This document shows positions 17,333 through 27,090 of a stretch of DNA of 64,000 nt, in pieces. The position numbers and the translations under genes were made by a program. This DNA comes from Bryobacterales bacterium F-183 (GTDB lineage: Bacteria > Acidobacteriota > Terriglobia > Bryobacterales > Bryobacteraceae): positions 62,001 through 126,000 of the forward strand of contig AP025252.1 in assembly GCA_016865505.2 (NCBI GenBank), written 5' to 3'. Within the stretch, counting starts at the first letter, position 1, and each line of letters begins with the position of its first letter. The notes beneath the pieces are model-generated. The model saw nothing but the letters and a program-made list of their open reading frames with translations. It made no database searches and had not been told where the DNA came from.

Positions 17333-20275
17333 TTATGGCGCTTGAATTGTCACTCGCACTCCGCTTTGTGACACTTTGCCACCAGCGCGAACTTCCACTG
17401 CGGCATCACCGGCCAAACCGTCGGGCGTCGTAAACGTCAACACCACAGTGCCTAGTTGGGTCATCACCGCGCTATCGATGCGAACTTCAGTGCCATCCAA
17501 GAACAACTTCAGGTTGTTTGTCTCAGGCACTTGCGACGGGGTGGCAAGCTGCCGGTTATCTGGTGGCGCTGGAAACAGGGGACCGATGCCCGTAACTGAG
17601 ATCTCACCCTGCTGTCCCACGCGCAGCGGCTGCAAGGCATCGACATAGATCGCCGGGGCATAGGGTTCCACCGTCACCGTTGCGAACGCTGTGCCGTTCT
17701 CATTCTGTATCTCCACCGGCAACACACCCGATGCTGTCTCTTCCGGCAACAATACGGTCACTTCCGCCGGTGTCACCCGATAGGGGAATGCCAGTTTGCC
17801 ATTCACCAAGACGCGAACTCCGCCCAACTCAGTCGGCAAAAGTCCACCAGGTTCGCCGCCGTTGAAGGATGCTTCGCCTTGCGACAGGCTCGCTCCGCGC
17901 AGAGTGACAAACGAAAGGGGTGCAACCGTACGCTCGGTGCGCGACGCTGTACTCAACACGTCCGTAATGCGTGGTGTGTTTTCAGGAGCCAGCAACCCGG
18001 GAGCGCACGCAATGCGGCGTATTCGTTGATTGCCGGTATCCGCCACGGCGATGCGATCTTCACCGTCGACGCTGATGGAATACGGCGACGACATCTGTGC
18101 TAAATTTCCAACACCGTCGCCGTTGAATCCCGCTGTACCGTTGCCGGCAACCGTCGCAATCGTCCCGTCGGGGCGCACCATCCGGATGCGGTGATTCATA
18201 CGGTCGGCGATGAACACATTGCCCAGCGAGTCCGCCGCAACACCGGTGGGGCCATTCAAGCGCGACCGCAAGGCTTGCTGCCCGTCTGCGGAAAAACCAG
18301 CATCGCCGTTGCCAGCCACGGTACTCAACAACGAATCCGGCGAAATCCTGCGAATCCGGTGGTTACCTGTATCGGCGACATACAGATTGCTCTTGCTGCC
18401 GTCAAAGGCCAAGCCAGTGGGCGAACGGAACAATGCGTTCAACGCAAAGTCGCCATCGCCGCCAAAGCCTGCAACGCCGCGGCCCGCGTACGTCCGGATC
18501 ACTCCTGTACGATCTACCGCGCGAATGACATGATTGCCGGTATCGGCGATGTATACCGTGCCGTCGTTCGATACCGTAATACCCGTGGGCGAGTTCAACT
18601 GCGCCTGCAGCGCTAAGCCCTGATCGCCGCTGTACCCGCGCTCGCCATACCCCGCGTCGCCCTTGCCGGCAAACAGTTCGAAGCGGCCGTCAAAGCTGAT
18701 CCGGTACACCTGATGACGTTCCGTATCCGTGATGAAGATGTTGCCCTGCGAATCGTACGCGATGGCGCTCGGCTGTATGCGTACGTTCTCCACGGGCTTC
18801 ACAAATCCGGTCGTAAACCGCCGCACTCTGCGATTGCCCGTGTCGGCGATCAGAATCGCGTTCGACGGCGTGGCCGCCACACCTTGGGGATTGCGAAACG
18901 CGACGGACCAGGACGTAATCACCTCATCGCCGTAGTACGCCGCGTCGCCGTTTCCGGCCAAAGTCTCAATGCGGCACACGCGCGAGTCCGCGGCAGCTAG
19001 CACAGCCGATGAATCCTGCAGAATCGTGAAAGTACGGCCTTGTATCACCAGCGACCCCGCACGCGCCTTGCCCACATTTGGCGATACATCAAACACCACG
19101 GGGCCGTCGCCACTGCCTTCATTGCCGGTGCGAATGCGAATCCAATCATTGTTGGAGGTCGCCTGCCACACACAACCGGCCGGAGCCTTCACATCCACGC
19201 TGTATCTGGACTCGACGGCGGACACGGTCAAGCTACCTGTATTGAGTGTGTACGTGCAGTTGGGGGCGGGTTGCCCGACGCTCAACGTCACCGGCAAGCT
19301 GGCTCCGGCGATCATTGGATTGTCGGGCGTAAAGGTCAGCCGCCCCGTGTATAAGCCTGGGCCAAGCCCTTCCGTACTCACCACCACCTGCGCCGCCGAC
19401 GGCGTGATGATGCTGGCCTGGTCCAATTTCAGCCAAGGTACGCTGGACGTCACAGCACCGCGAATCACATTGCCGGACGATGAAAAACTGAGGTTGCGAA
19501 ACGCTGTCGTACGCGGCGGCAAGCTGAACGACATCGTGCCGGGGTTGAGGATCAGGTTCTGCAGGATCGCGCCCGCGCGACTTTGCAAGTACACACGCCC
19601 GGGTACGCTGCTGTTGACCATGCGCCGTACCAGAGCCGTCGTGGAGGAATCCAGAAACGATCCTGCCAGGCCAGACCCCGGCAATTCAAACGTATTGTTT
19701 GGACCCGCCGAATACCCTGCTCTCGCTGCGACACCGCCGATGCCGTTCGCGGCGCCCGACAGATCGCCGGCTTCCCACTGGATGTAACCGTAGTTCAACT
19801 CGATATCAAAGTTGCCCGCGCCAGTATCGGTACGATCAATGATCACAACCTGGAAAGCGTTCTTTTTGTCTTGCTTCTGCGAGAAGTATCCGACACCCAC
19901 CCAGTTCGCGGCGAATGCAAACCGGCCATCGACAAAGTCGTACCCAAAGGTCACCACGCGCGACCCCGGCGCTCTCGTATCCACGTCCGCCCAGAACGGC
20001 GCGATGATGTCGGACCGCAAGTCCCGCAACGGCACCGGACGATACGTTTCAAGCGGACGGCTCAAGGTGATGTTGCCGTTGGTGTTGACGTACACCTGAC
20101 TGTGCAGGCGCCCAAAGAAGTTGATGTTGAAACCAAGCGGGGCTGGCTCTGATGTTGCGTCGTCACCTCGCGACAACGGCGTTTGAAAGAACCCCGGGTT
20201 ATACCGGATCGCCTCTTGCGCCGTCGCCAACGAGGCAGCAATGATCATCAACAGGCCCGCCAGGCGACGCATCAC
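17333..20275 (-). CDS. Secreted NIDO-BACON-NHL protein with Solibacter C-terminal domain
   Basis: A 980-residue exported protein with a signal peptide (MMRRLAGLLMIIAASLATA). About 45-200 resembles a nidogen-like domain (Y-V-N-T-N-G-N-I-T, A-P-F-W-A-D-V-D). About 335-425 is BACON-like, with W-Q-A-T-S-N-N-D-W-I. Six NHL-type repeats follow (about 445-745), each with A-D-T-G-N-x-R-I/V-R-x. The last 215 residues match what I recall of TIGR03437. It looks like a surface adhesion or substrate-recognition protein. Its start overlaps the end of the S9 peptidase gene by 4 bases. Confidence 0.8.
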   Translation of the reverse strand: MMRRLAGLLMIIAASLATAQEAIRYNPGFFQTPLSRGDDATSEPAPLGFNINFFGRLHSQVYVNTNGNITLSRPLETYRPVPLRDLRSDIIAPFWADVDTRAPGSRVVTFGYDFVDGRFAFAANWVGVGYFSQKQDKKNAFQVVIIDRTDTGAGNFDIELNYGYIQWEAGDLSGAANGIGGVAARAGYSAGPNNTFELPGSGLAGSFLDSSTTALVRRMVNSSVPGRVYLQSRAGAILQNLILNPGTMSFSLPPRTTAFRNLSFSSSGNVIRGAVTSSVPWLKLDQASIITPSAAQVVVSTEGLGPGLYTGRLTFTPDNPMIAGASLPVTLSVGQPAPNCTYTLNTGSLTVSAVESRYSVDVKAPAGCVWQATSNNDWIRIRTGNEGSGDGPVVFDVSPNVGKARAGSLVIQGRTFTILQDSSAVLAAADSRVCRIETLAGNGDAAYYGDEVITSWSVAFRNPQGVAATPSNAILIADTGNRRVRRFTTGFVKPVENVRIQPSAIAYDSQGNIFITDTERHQVYRISFDGRFELFAGKGDAGYGERGYSGDQGLALQAQLNSPTGITVSNDGTVYIADTGNHVIRAVDRTGVIRTYAGRGVAGFGGDGDFALNALFRSPTGLAFDGSKSNLYVADTGNHRIRRISPDSLLSTVAGNGDAGFSADGQQALRSRLNGPTGVAADSLGNVFIADRMNHRIRMVRPDGTIATVAGNGTAGFNGDGVGNLAQMSSPYSISVDGEDRIAVADTGNQRIRRIACAPGLLAPENTPRITDVLSTASRTERTVAPLSFVTLRGASLSQGEASFNGGEPGGLLPTELGGVRVLVNGKLAFPYRVTPAEVTVLLPEETASGVLPVEIQNENGTAFATVTVEPYAPAIYVDALQPLRVGQQGEISVTGIGPLFPAPPDNRQLATPSQVPETNNLKLFLDGTEVRIDSAVMTQLGTVVLTFTTPDGLAGDAAVEVRAGGKVSQSGVRVTIQAP

Positions 20276-22332
20276 GGAAGCTTCGCCCCAGTCTGGCCCG
20301 ACAAAAACGTCAGAATGTCGGCGGAATCCTCAATCGCCTTGTTTACGGGCTTGCCACCCGCGTGGCCACTCTTGGTGTCGTAATGCAGCAGGACCGGCAG
20401 TTCGGACGACGTATTGGCCTGCACCAGCGCCGTCATCTTGCGAGCATGCAGCGGGTCCACTCGCGTATCCGCGTCGCCGGTGACAAACATCACGGCCGGA
20501 TACTTGGTGCCCTTCTTGACGTGATGATACGGCGAGTATTTGTAGATGTACTCAAACTGCTTGGGATCTTCTGAAGATCCATATTCCGGCACCCACAACT
20601 TCGCGACCTTGAACTGGTGATAGCGCACCATGTCGAGCAGCGGCACCTGACATACGACGGCCTTGAACAGATCTGGACGCTGTGTCATCGCTGCTCCCAC
20701 CAGCAGTCCGCCATTGGAGCCGCCGTTGATGGACATCGTGTTCTTGCTGCCGTACCCATGCTCGATCAGCCACTCGGCGGAGGACTCAAAGTCATCGAAC
20801 ACGTTCTGCTTGTTCTCAAACATCCCGGCCTTGTGCCACTTTTCGCCGAACTCGCCGCCACCACGCAAATTGGCCATCGCGTACACGCCGCCCATTTCCA
20901 CCCAAACCTGATTGGTGGCGCTAAAGGCCGGAGTCAGGTTGACGTTGAACCCGCCGTAGCCGTACAACTGCACCGGAGTCTGCGCGTTGGGCTTGAGTCC
21001 CTTCTTGTGGAAGAGAAACATCGGGACCTTGGTCTTGTCCTTCTTCGACGTCACCCACACCTGCGTGACCTCGGTCTGCGAAGGATCCACGGGCACATTG
21101 GGCCGGAAGAAGACGCTCTGTTCCGCCGTCGAAATCTTGTACGTGTACCAGGTGTTGGGCTGCCCGAAGGACTGGAAGCCGTACCACGCCTCGTCCTGAT
21201 CCCACTCGCCATACGGACCCGCCGCCGACCCGATGCCCGGCAACGCCAACTCGCGCACCAAGGTACCGTCGGGGTTGTGGATGCGCACCTTGGACGACGC
21301 GTTTTCCAGATAATTCAGAACAATCTTGCCGCCAGCCGTACCGAGTGATTCCAGGGTGGCCTGGCGCTCCGGCACGATCTCTTTCAGAGCCTCAAACCGG
21401 GCATCGGCAAACGGCACGGACAACACACGTCCACCGGGGGACTTCCAGGTGGTCAGCAAGAAAAGGTGATCTCCACCAGGGACGCCTTCAAACCGTTCCT
21501 TCAACCCCACAGCCACGGGCTTTACCTTTGCCGCAGCGATGTCGTACACATACACGTCGGAGGTGGCCCAGCCTTCGGACGCCGTCATCACCAGGTATTT
21601 GCCGTTGTCGGACAGCGAGCAACTGATGCCCCGCTCTTCCCCAAATCCTTCGCCAAACAGCACGTCCGGAGCCAGGGAATTGACCAGCGATTGCCGCAAC
21701 ACGCGCGGACCCTTGCTGTCGTACCGGACGTAGTAGATGTCCTTCTTATCCGGCGCGATCTCCAGACCCCAGTAGCGCGTCTTCGGCAAGGAGAACGGCA
21801 GGTCGGTGCCGGCATCGAGGTCGCGGAACTTCACCACCACTTCGTCTTCACCGCCGCTTTGCAGGGCGTAGGCGAGCATCTTGCCATCGGGCGACACGTC
21901 GAACACCTGGGCGGAAATCTGCCCGTCGGTCGACATCGTATTGGGGTCGATCAGGACCTTTTCGGCACTGGCACCGTCGCGCATGTACAGCACCGGCTGA
22001 TTCTGGTCCGCGCGGCGCTTCCAATAAAACAGCCGCCCGCCGCGATTGGCCACCGGCGACATCGTGTCGATCCGCAGCAGTTCCGAAAGGCGTTTGACGA
22101 TCCGCTCACGCCCCGGCGTTTTGTCCAGCACCGTGCGCGTGTACTTCATCTGTTCGTCCAGCCATCTACGCGTGGCCGGGCTTTCCTGATCCTCCAGCCA
22201 ACGGTAAGGATCGGAGATTTTCACACCATGTACGGTGTCTGTGACATTTTCTACGCGGGTCGCGGGCGGTGACATGGTTTGAGCCAATAGAAGTGATTGC
22301 AAAATAAGGGCGAGAGATGCCAAAGCTCGCAT
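20272..22332 (-). CDS. Prolyl oligopeptidase (S9A family), exported
   Basis: A 686-residue serine peptidase cleaving after proline in short peptides. An N-terminal signal (MRALASLALILQSLLLAQ) suggests periplasmic location. The seven-bladed propeller spans about 80-420. The hydrolase domain has the nucleophile in G-G-S-N-G-G (Ser539), with Asp626 in T-R-V-D-P and His657 in S-G-H-A-G-G. The start is set at ATG 22332 because the signal peptide begins there; a reading frame 17 codons longer lacks that sense. First gene of the leftward operon with the NIDO-NHL and HExxH proteins. Confidence 0.92.
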   Translation of the reverse strand: MRALASLALILQSLLLAQTMSPPATRVENVTDTVHGVKISDPYRWLEDQESPATRRWLDEQMKYTRTVLDKTPGRERIVKRLSELLRIDTMSPVANRGGRLFYWKRRADQNQPVLYMRDGASAEKVLIDPNTMSTDGQISAQVFDVSPDGKMLAYALQSGGEDEVVVKFRDLDAGTDLPFSLPKTRYWGLEIAPDKKDIYYVRYDSKGPRVLRQSLVNSLAPDVLFGEGFGEERGISCSLSDNGKYLVMTASEGWATSDVYVYDIAAAKVKPVAVGLKERFEGVPGGDHLFLLTTWKSPGGRVLSVPFADARFEALKEIVPERQATLESLGTAGGKIVLNYLENASSKVRIHNPDGTLVRELALPGIGSAAGPYGEWDQDEAWYGFQSFGQPNTWYTYKISTAEQSVFFRPNVPVDPSQTEVTQVWVTSKKDKTKVPMFLFHKKGLKPNAQTPVQLYGYGGFNVNLTPAFSATNQVWVEMGGVYAMANLRGGGEFGEKWHKAGMFENKQNVFDDFESSAEWLIEHGYGSKNTMSINGGSNGGLLVGAAMTQRPDLFKAVVCQVPLLDMVRYHQFKVAKLWVPEYGSSEDPKQFEYIYKYSPYHHVKKGTKYPAVMFVTGDADTRVDPLHARKMTALVQANTSSELPVLLHYDTKSGHAGGKPVNKAIEDSADILTFLSGQTGAKLP

Positions 22333-22393
22333 GCAGATCAGTATCGCAAGAAACGGATGTCTCTCTGCGGGCCCCACCGGCATCCTAGGAAAT

Positions 22394-23059
22394 ATGGACA
22401 GTTTGTGGACCCAGGGCTACGCGCACCTGCCTGGGTTATTAACAGCCGACGAATGTGTGGAAATCCGCAGTATGTATGCGGAGCCGGAGCTTTTTCGCAG
22501 CCGCATCAACATGAAGCGCTACCGTTTTGGCGTCGGCGAATATCAGTACTTCCGGTACCCTCTGCCGCCTCGCGTGGCCCAACTTCGCGCGTCACTTTAT
22601 GAACAACTCGCGCCCGTGGCACGTGAATGGACCCGCTCCATCAACATGGAATACCCGTTCCCGGACAAGCACACGGACTTTATCGACCAGTGCCATGAGC
22701 GAGGCCAGAATCGCCCCACGGCAATCTTGCTGCGCTACGTCCCTGGCGACTACAACTGCCTGCATCAGGACCTGTACGGCGAACTGTACTTTCCTTTTCA
22801 GGTGGTCGTGCTGCTGAGCGATCCGGCCACGGAGTACACGGGCGGCGAACTCATTCTTGTCGAACAGCAGTTACGTGCGCAGTCCATCAGCCGTGTTGTG
22901 CCCTTTGCCAAGCAAGGCGATGCGGTGGTGATCACCACGCGGTACCGTCCGGCACAAGGCGCGCGCGGACTGTATCGCGCCAACATCAAGCATGGGGTGA
23001 GTGAAGTACGCTCCGGCGAACGCTACACGCTCGGCCTGATCTTTCACGACGCGCCGTAA
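22394..23059 (+). CDS. 2-oxoglutarate/Fe(II) oxygenase
   Basis: A 221-residue non-haem iron oxygenase. The iron ligands are visible as H-Q-D in N-C-L-H-Q-D-L-Y-G and the distal His in N-I-K-H-G-V-S-E-V, followed by an Arg in S-G-E-R-Y-T-L-G-L that would bind 2-oxoglutarate. The middle has Y-T-G-G-E-L-I-L-V-E-Q, typical of the 2OG-FeII_Oxy family related to PKHD-type hydroxylases. ATG 22394 begins MDSLWTQGYAHLPGLL, the usual opening. It is divergent from the S9 operon across a 61-base gap. Confidence 0.85.
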   Translation: MDSLWTQGYAHLPGLLTADECVEIRSMYAEPELFRSRINMKRYRFGVGEYQYFRYPLPPRVAQLRASLYEQLAPVAREWTRSINMEYPFPDKHTDFIDQCHERGQNRPTAILLRYVPGDYNCLHQDLYGELYFPFQVVVLLSDPATEYTGGELILVEQQLRAQSISRVVPFAKQGDAVVITTRYRPAQGARGLYRANIKHGVSEVRSGERYTLGLIFHDAP

Positions 23060-23063
23060 GAGG

Positions 23064-23999
23064 CTACTGCGCCGCGCCGACGTCGTAGGCGTCGGTCACC
23101 TTCAAGGTCACCGTATACGTACCCAGGTTGTTCTGCCAGTGGCGATTGTCGTTGATGGCCAACTGCAAGCGCCCGGCCTTGGGTACCGTCTTGCGATGCT
23201 GCTTGCCCACAAAGTACACCTCGCCCGCGGACCCGACACGAGCCACTAGTGCGCCAAAGGGCTGCCCATCCCAAAGATGGCTTTTGTACGCGGGCGAGCC
23301 AGGCTTGGTCAGTCCGTTGGGGTCGCTTGCCCAGCCGTCTTCTTTGAACGAAAGGCGGGCAAAGCCGGTGGCTGTGGCGTCCAACATCGACGTGGCAGAT
23401 GCGATGACGCCCGTGTCCAAATACTCAATCTGCGTGCTGTGCTTGAGCGAATGTACCGGCACCGCATTGCGTTCCACCACCTTCTGCCGTACAGCCAGCA
23501 TGCGGATGTCGCGCAGGGCGATGCTTTTTCCGTCCACCACAATCGTGCTGTCGCCGCTGACGACGCCGCGCTCGAGCGCACCACCTTTGCGACGCAGCAA
23601 CGATTGTTCGCGGTTGAACTGGTCGGCATTGCTTGGGATCACGCGTTCAAACAAGCGGTATAGCGGGCGAGGCTCATGCTGGTCTGTATCCTTGTACGCT
23701 TCGAGCAACGGCGTAATTGCCGCGATACCAAGCACCGTCAGATCTTCCACGGCTTGATCGCGCTTGGCACGGTCCGTACCCTGTACGTCCGCAATTGCCG
23801 CCGCGATGCGCGACTTCTCAAGCTCCGTTGCCGGATTGCCCGTATGCAGCGACAGCACCTGCGCCAGCGGCACGTCGCGTCCACCGAAAGAAATCGACTT
23901 CGCGTTCGTGGTCCCCTCGACACGTGAACCGTCCGTCTTTTGGATCCAAACCGTCTCCGCGCTCAGCAACAGCGCTGGCATCAAAGCAAGTGCAAGCAT
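23064..23999 (-). CDS. Secreted protein with a LecA-like C-terminal domain
   Basis: A 311-residue protein with a signal peptide. The first 80 residues include a DUF-type strand set (V-W-I-Q-K-T-D-G-S-R-V-E-G-T, S-L-H-T-G-N). The C-terminal 110 residues resemble the PA-IL/LecA galactose-lectin fold: L-W-D-G-Q-P-F-G-A-L-V-A-R-V-G, then Y-F-V-G, then G-R-L-Q-L-A-I-N-D-N and L-G-T-Y-T-V-T-L-K-V. The N-D-N near the end is where LecA binds calcium, so carbohydrate binding is possible but unproved. It shares a promoter region with the divergent DUF362 gene. Confidence 0.65.
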   Translation of the reverse strand: MLALALMPALLLSAETVWIQKTDGSRVEGTTNAKSISFGGRDVPLAQVLSLHTGNPATELEKSRIAAAIADVQGTDRAKRDQAVEDLTVLGIAAITPLLEAYKDTDQHEPRPLYRLFERVIPSNADQFNREQSLLRRKGGALERGVVSGDSTIVVDGKSIALRDIRMLAVRQKVVERNAVPVHSLKHSTQIEYLDTGVIASATSMLDATATGFARLSFKEDGWASDPNGLTKPGSPAYKSHLWDGQPFGALVARVGSAGEVYFVGKQHRKTVPKAGRLQLAINDNRHWQNNLGTYTVTLKVTDAYDVGAAQ

Positions 24000-24008
24000 G
24001 ACTAGGCC

Positions 24009-24016
24009 AGTATAAT
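24009..24016. promoter_or_regulatory. Overlapping divergent -10 boxes
   Basis: In a 25-base gap between two divergent genes the bases AGTATAAT contain TATAAT on the plus strand (24011-24016, 8 bases before ATG 24025) and TATACT on the minus strand (24014 back to 24009, 9 bases before ATG 23999). One AT-rich element therefore appears to serve both genes. Confidence 0.5.
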
Positions 24017-24024
24017 CGGATCAA

Positions 24025-25134
24025 ATGACTACCGACCGCCGTGACTTCATTCGCGCCGCGCTGGGAGCAGCCGCTGCCGCAACGTACCAAACCTCTCTCA
24101 CCGCCGCGCCCACCAACAATCTCGGCATCCCCGGACCCTATCCGGGCAAGGTCGTCGCCATGCACCATGAAGGCAGCATCGCCAACGGCAAGTACAATCG
24201 CGCCGCCGTCAAAAGCATGCTGCACGACGGTTTGATGAAGCTCACCGGCGCGTCCACACCGCAGGATGCCTGGCGTACTTTCTTTGAACCCAACGACGTG
24301 GTCGGCATCAAGCTGAACCCTGTGGGACGTCCCCACGTGATCTCCGCGCCGGAAGTCTTTCTGGAATTGGTGGACGGTCTCAAGATGGCCGGGGTCAAGA
24401 CCACCAACATCGTGGCGTACGACCGGTACCGCACCGAGTTCCTGGATGCCGGTTTCGACAAGTGGCTGCCCGAAGGCGTGCGCTATACGTGGGGCACCGA
24501 TAAGACGCATCCGCTGCAGTTGGACATGGACGGTTACGACGAAAATGAGTACGTCGAAATGCCGCTGGTACTGCCGGAAGGCGACTTCAAGAACGCGCAC
24601 CATCGCCGCTCGTACCTGGCTAAGTTCATCACCAAAGACGTCAACAAGATGATCAACCTGTGCTTGTTGAAGCACCATCAGTCGGCGGGCGTCACCATCG
24701 CGTTGAAGAACCTGTCGCATGGCTTGGTCAACAACGTTAGCCGCTCGCATTCGAGTTCGACGTTGAACACCTGCGGTACGTTCATCCCCAACATCGTGGA
24801 CCATCCGATCATTCGCCGCAAAGTCGTTCTCAATGTCTGCGACGGTATCCTCGCGGCCTACCATGGCGGACCCGGCAGCTCGGTCGGCAAGTACAAGTTC
24901 GAACACAAAACCATGTACCTTTCGACGGATCCGGTGGCGATGGACAAAGTCGGCTGGAAGGTCATCGACGAGCAGCGCGTCAAAGCCGGTATGCGTCCAG
25001 TGGCAGAGGCGCCGCCCGATGCGGACAGCCGCTTCCGCCATATGCAGGTGGAACACATCGAAATCGCCGGAGCGCTTGGCTTGGGCACCTTCGACGACAA
25101 GAAGATTCAGCTGTCGAAGTTCGACGTCGGCTGA
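24025..25134 (+). CDS. Tat-exported DUF362 protein
   Basis: A 369-residue protein with a twin-arginine signal (T-D-R-R-D-F-I-R then a hydrophobic alanine-rich segment). The body matches DUF362: N-D-V-V-G-I-K-L-N-P-V-G, V-N-K-M-I-N-L-C-L-L-K-H-H, and S-T-D-P-V-A-M-D near the end. No C-terminal ferredoxin cysteine cluster is present, unlike DUF362 proteins fused to 4Fe-4S domains. Function is unknown; Tat export implies folding or cofactor loading in the cytoplasm. Its stop abuts the stop of the convergent ABC transporter gene. Confidence 0.8.
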   Translation: MTTDRRDFIRAALGAAAAATYQTSLTAAPTNNLGIPGPYPGKVVAMHHEGSIANGKYNRAAVKSMLHDGLMKLTGASTPQDAWRTFFEPNDVVGIKLNPVGRPHVISAPEVFLELVDGLKMAGVKTTNIVAYDRYRTEFLDAGFDKWLPEGVRYTWGTDKTHPLQLDMDGYDENEYVEMPLVLPEGDFKNAHHRRSYLAKFITKDVNKMINLCLLKHHQSAGVTIALKNLSHGLVNNVSRSHSSSTLNTCGTFIPNIVDHPIIRRKVVLNVCDGILAAYHGGPGSSVGKYKFEHKTMYLSTDPVAMDKVGWKVIDEQRVKAGMRPVAEAPPDADSRFRHMQVEHIEIAGALGLGTFDDKKIQLSKFDVG

Positions 25135-27090
25135 TTACGGATGCGCAATCACTAACAGACTCGGAGCGCGCTTGAGCACGCATTGCAGACACTGCTCAAG
25201 CGTCTCCGGGTCTAACGCAGCAAAGCTTTCGTCCAGAATCACCAGCGGCGCGCCTTGCAGAATCGCCCGCGCCAAGTACACCCGGCTACGCTCGCCTTGC
25301 GATAGCTGCCAGCCCGAATCCCCCACCATCTCATTCAACCCGCCAGGCATCTTGTCGATCAGCGGACGCAGTCCTAATTCCGCGCATACCACCATCGCCT
25401 CACGAAGATCTTCGCGGCTCGCGGGCCATGCGCGCCCCATCAGCAGATTGAACCCCAACGGCGCAGCCAGTATGTGATTCTCGTGGTACTGCGGTGCCGT
25501 TGCGACACGCTTGCGCCAGCCGTGCAAACCCGTCGTTGCCGGATCCACGCCACCGGCCAGAAGCAGCCCCGTCGAAGGTGGACGCAAGCCCGCCAGAATC
25601 GCGCCAAGGGTCGATTTGCCACTGCCGGACGCCCCTTCGAGCAACACCCGATCGCCTTCGCGAATCGTCATCGAACAGCCGTGCAACGCATTGCGGCTAC
25701 GCCCCGGGTACGCATAGTGGACGTCGCGCGCATCCATCACCGTCGTGGACGAGGCCACTACATTCTGCGCATCCACAGGGGATTCGCCACGATTCGCCGA
25801 CGCCGCCTGGAAAAGGTCACAAATCATTTCCCACGCCTGCCACGCCGCCGTAAACTGCGCCAACCCGAACACCATGCGCCTCAACCCCGAGTACCCCAGC
25901 ATGACGCCGCCCATCAGGATCACCATTTGTTGTACGGCAACTTCGCGACCTCGGTCGGCGAACACAAACGCTACGGCCGACATGCCGATTACCAGCCATC
26001 CGCGAGGTCCGGTGGCGGTGAGCATCGCGAACATGCGATCCATGCGTGCGGACTGCGTCAAGTAGGCCGACAGTTCACCATCCTCATCGCCATGCCACAA
26101 CTCCGGCGGCTGCTGTGCGATGCGTGTCCGATGGCCGGTCATCTTCTCCACAAGGTCGTGCGTGAGGTGGTTGCGCTGCCGCACCCACTCCTTGCGCAGC
26201 CTCGCGTACCGCCAAGACATCCCGGCCACCACCACCAACCAGATACCGAACAAGGTCACCGCGACACCGCCGCCAGGCCCCACCGACATCACCGCCGCGG
26301 CAGCAATCAACTCAGCCACCGACATGATGCTGGCTGAGCCACCGGTGAGCGTCAGGTTGTCCATGGCTTCGGATTCGAGCACACGGCTCAGCAACTGCCC
26401 CACGCCATAGCGCCGCATCCGATCCGTGTCGATCTCCAGCGCGCCGGCCAGCAGGCGTTGCTTCATCAGTCCGCCAAATACCAGCGCCAGCCAGCCTTGC
26501 CACAAAAAGCTCACCGAAGATACCGGCACGAGCAGAAACAGCAGGATCACCCAGCCCCAGAACCAGCCCAAATCCCAACGTCCGGATAGCGCTGCCTGAC
26601 CCACAAATGTCCACGCAAAGATCGTGATGCCGAGCACCGCGAAGTAGATTGCCAGCGATGCAGCCAAGCGACGCCACCAGCCTGCAGCTTGCAACTGTTT
26701 GGTAAACGCTGCGCCGGGCGGCAATGCATAATGCGTCACACGGGCCACGCGCTTGGCCGCTACCCGCTCCGCTACCACTTTCTCGATGGCCCGCGCCGAC
26801 AACGGCATCTTTGCAAACAGCGCCCGTTCCGTGTCCCGCAGCGGACCTTCCCACAACTCGCGAACCTGCTTCCATGCGGGACCATCAATGGCCTTGCCCT
26901 GCGCAACGACGGCCACAGCCTGGCCAGTGCCGATCACTTCCACGACAGCGGGTGCAAAGTCGCGCAGCCCATCCGCGAGGTCGCCGGCTGTGAATTCACG
27001 CACGACAAGCCGCTCGACTTTCGCCTGGCCCAACTGCGCGAGCAGCGCACGCTCAGCATCATGAGCGGAAGTAAACACCCAGGACGACAT
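25135..27090 (-). CDS. Peptide-exporter ABC transporter, second subunit
   Basis: A 651-residue half transporter. An N-terminal 130-residue cytoplasmic segment without known motif is followed by about six membrane helices (about 142-405) and an ATPase domain: Walker A G-A-S-G-S-G-K-S-T at about 486-494, signature L-S-Q-G-E at 596-600, Walker B V-I-L-D-E near 617-621, and H-loop His650. The protein stops one residue after that His, shorter than usual. The layout resembles the second ABC subunit of NHLM-type bacteriocin exporters. It starts directly after the C39-ABC stop. Confidence 0.75.
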   Translation of the reverse strand: MSSWVFTSAHDAERALLAQLGQAKVERLVVREFTAGDLADGLRDFAPAVVEVIGTGQAVAVVAQGKAIDGPAWKQVRELWEGPLRDTERALFAKMPLSARAIEKVVAERVAAKRVARVTHYALPPGAAFTKQLQAAGWWRRLAASLAIYFAVLGITIFAWTFVGQAALSGRWDLGWFWGWVILLFLLVPVSSVSFLWQGWLALVFGGLMKQRLLAGALEIDTDRMRRYGVGQLLSRVLESEAMDNLTLTGGSASIMSVAELIAAAAVMSVGPGGGVAVTLFGIWLVVVAGMSWRYARLRKEWVRQRNHLTHDLVEKMTGHRTRIAQQPPELWHGDEDGELSAYLTQSARMDRMFAMLTATGPRGWLVIGMSAVAFVFADRGREVAVQQMVILMGGVMLGYSGLRRMVFGLAQFTAAWQAWEMICDLFQAASANRGESPVDAQNVVASSTTVMDARDVHYAYPGRSRNALHGCSMTIREGDRVLLEGASGSGKSTLGAILAGLRPPSTGLLLAGGVDPATTGLHGWRKRVATAPQYHENHILAAPLGFNLLMGRAWPASREDLREAMVVCAELGLRPLIDKMPGGLNEMVGDSGWQLSQGERSRVYLARAILQGAPLVILDESFAALDPETLEQCLQCVLKRAPSLLVIAHP

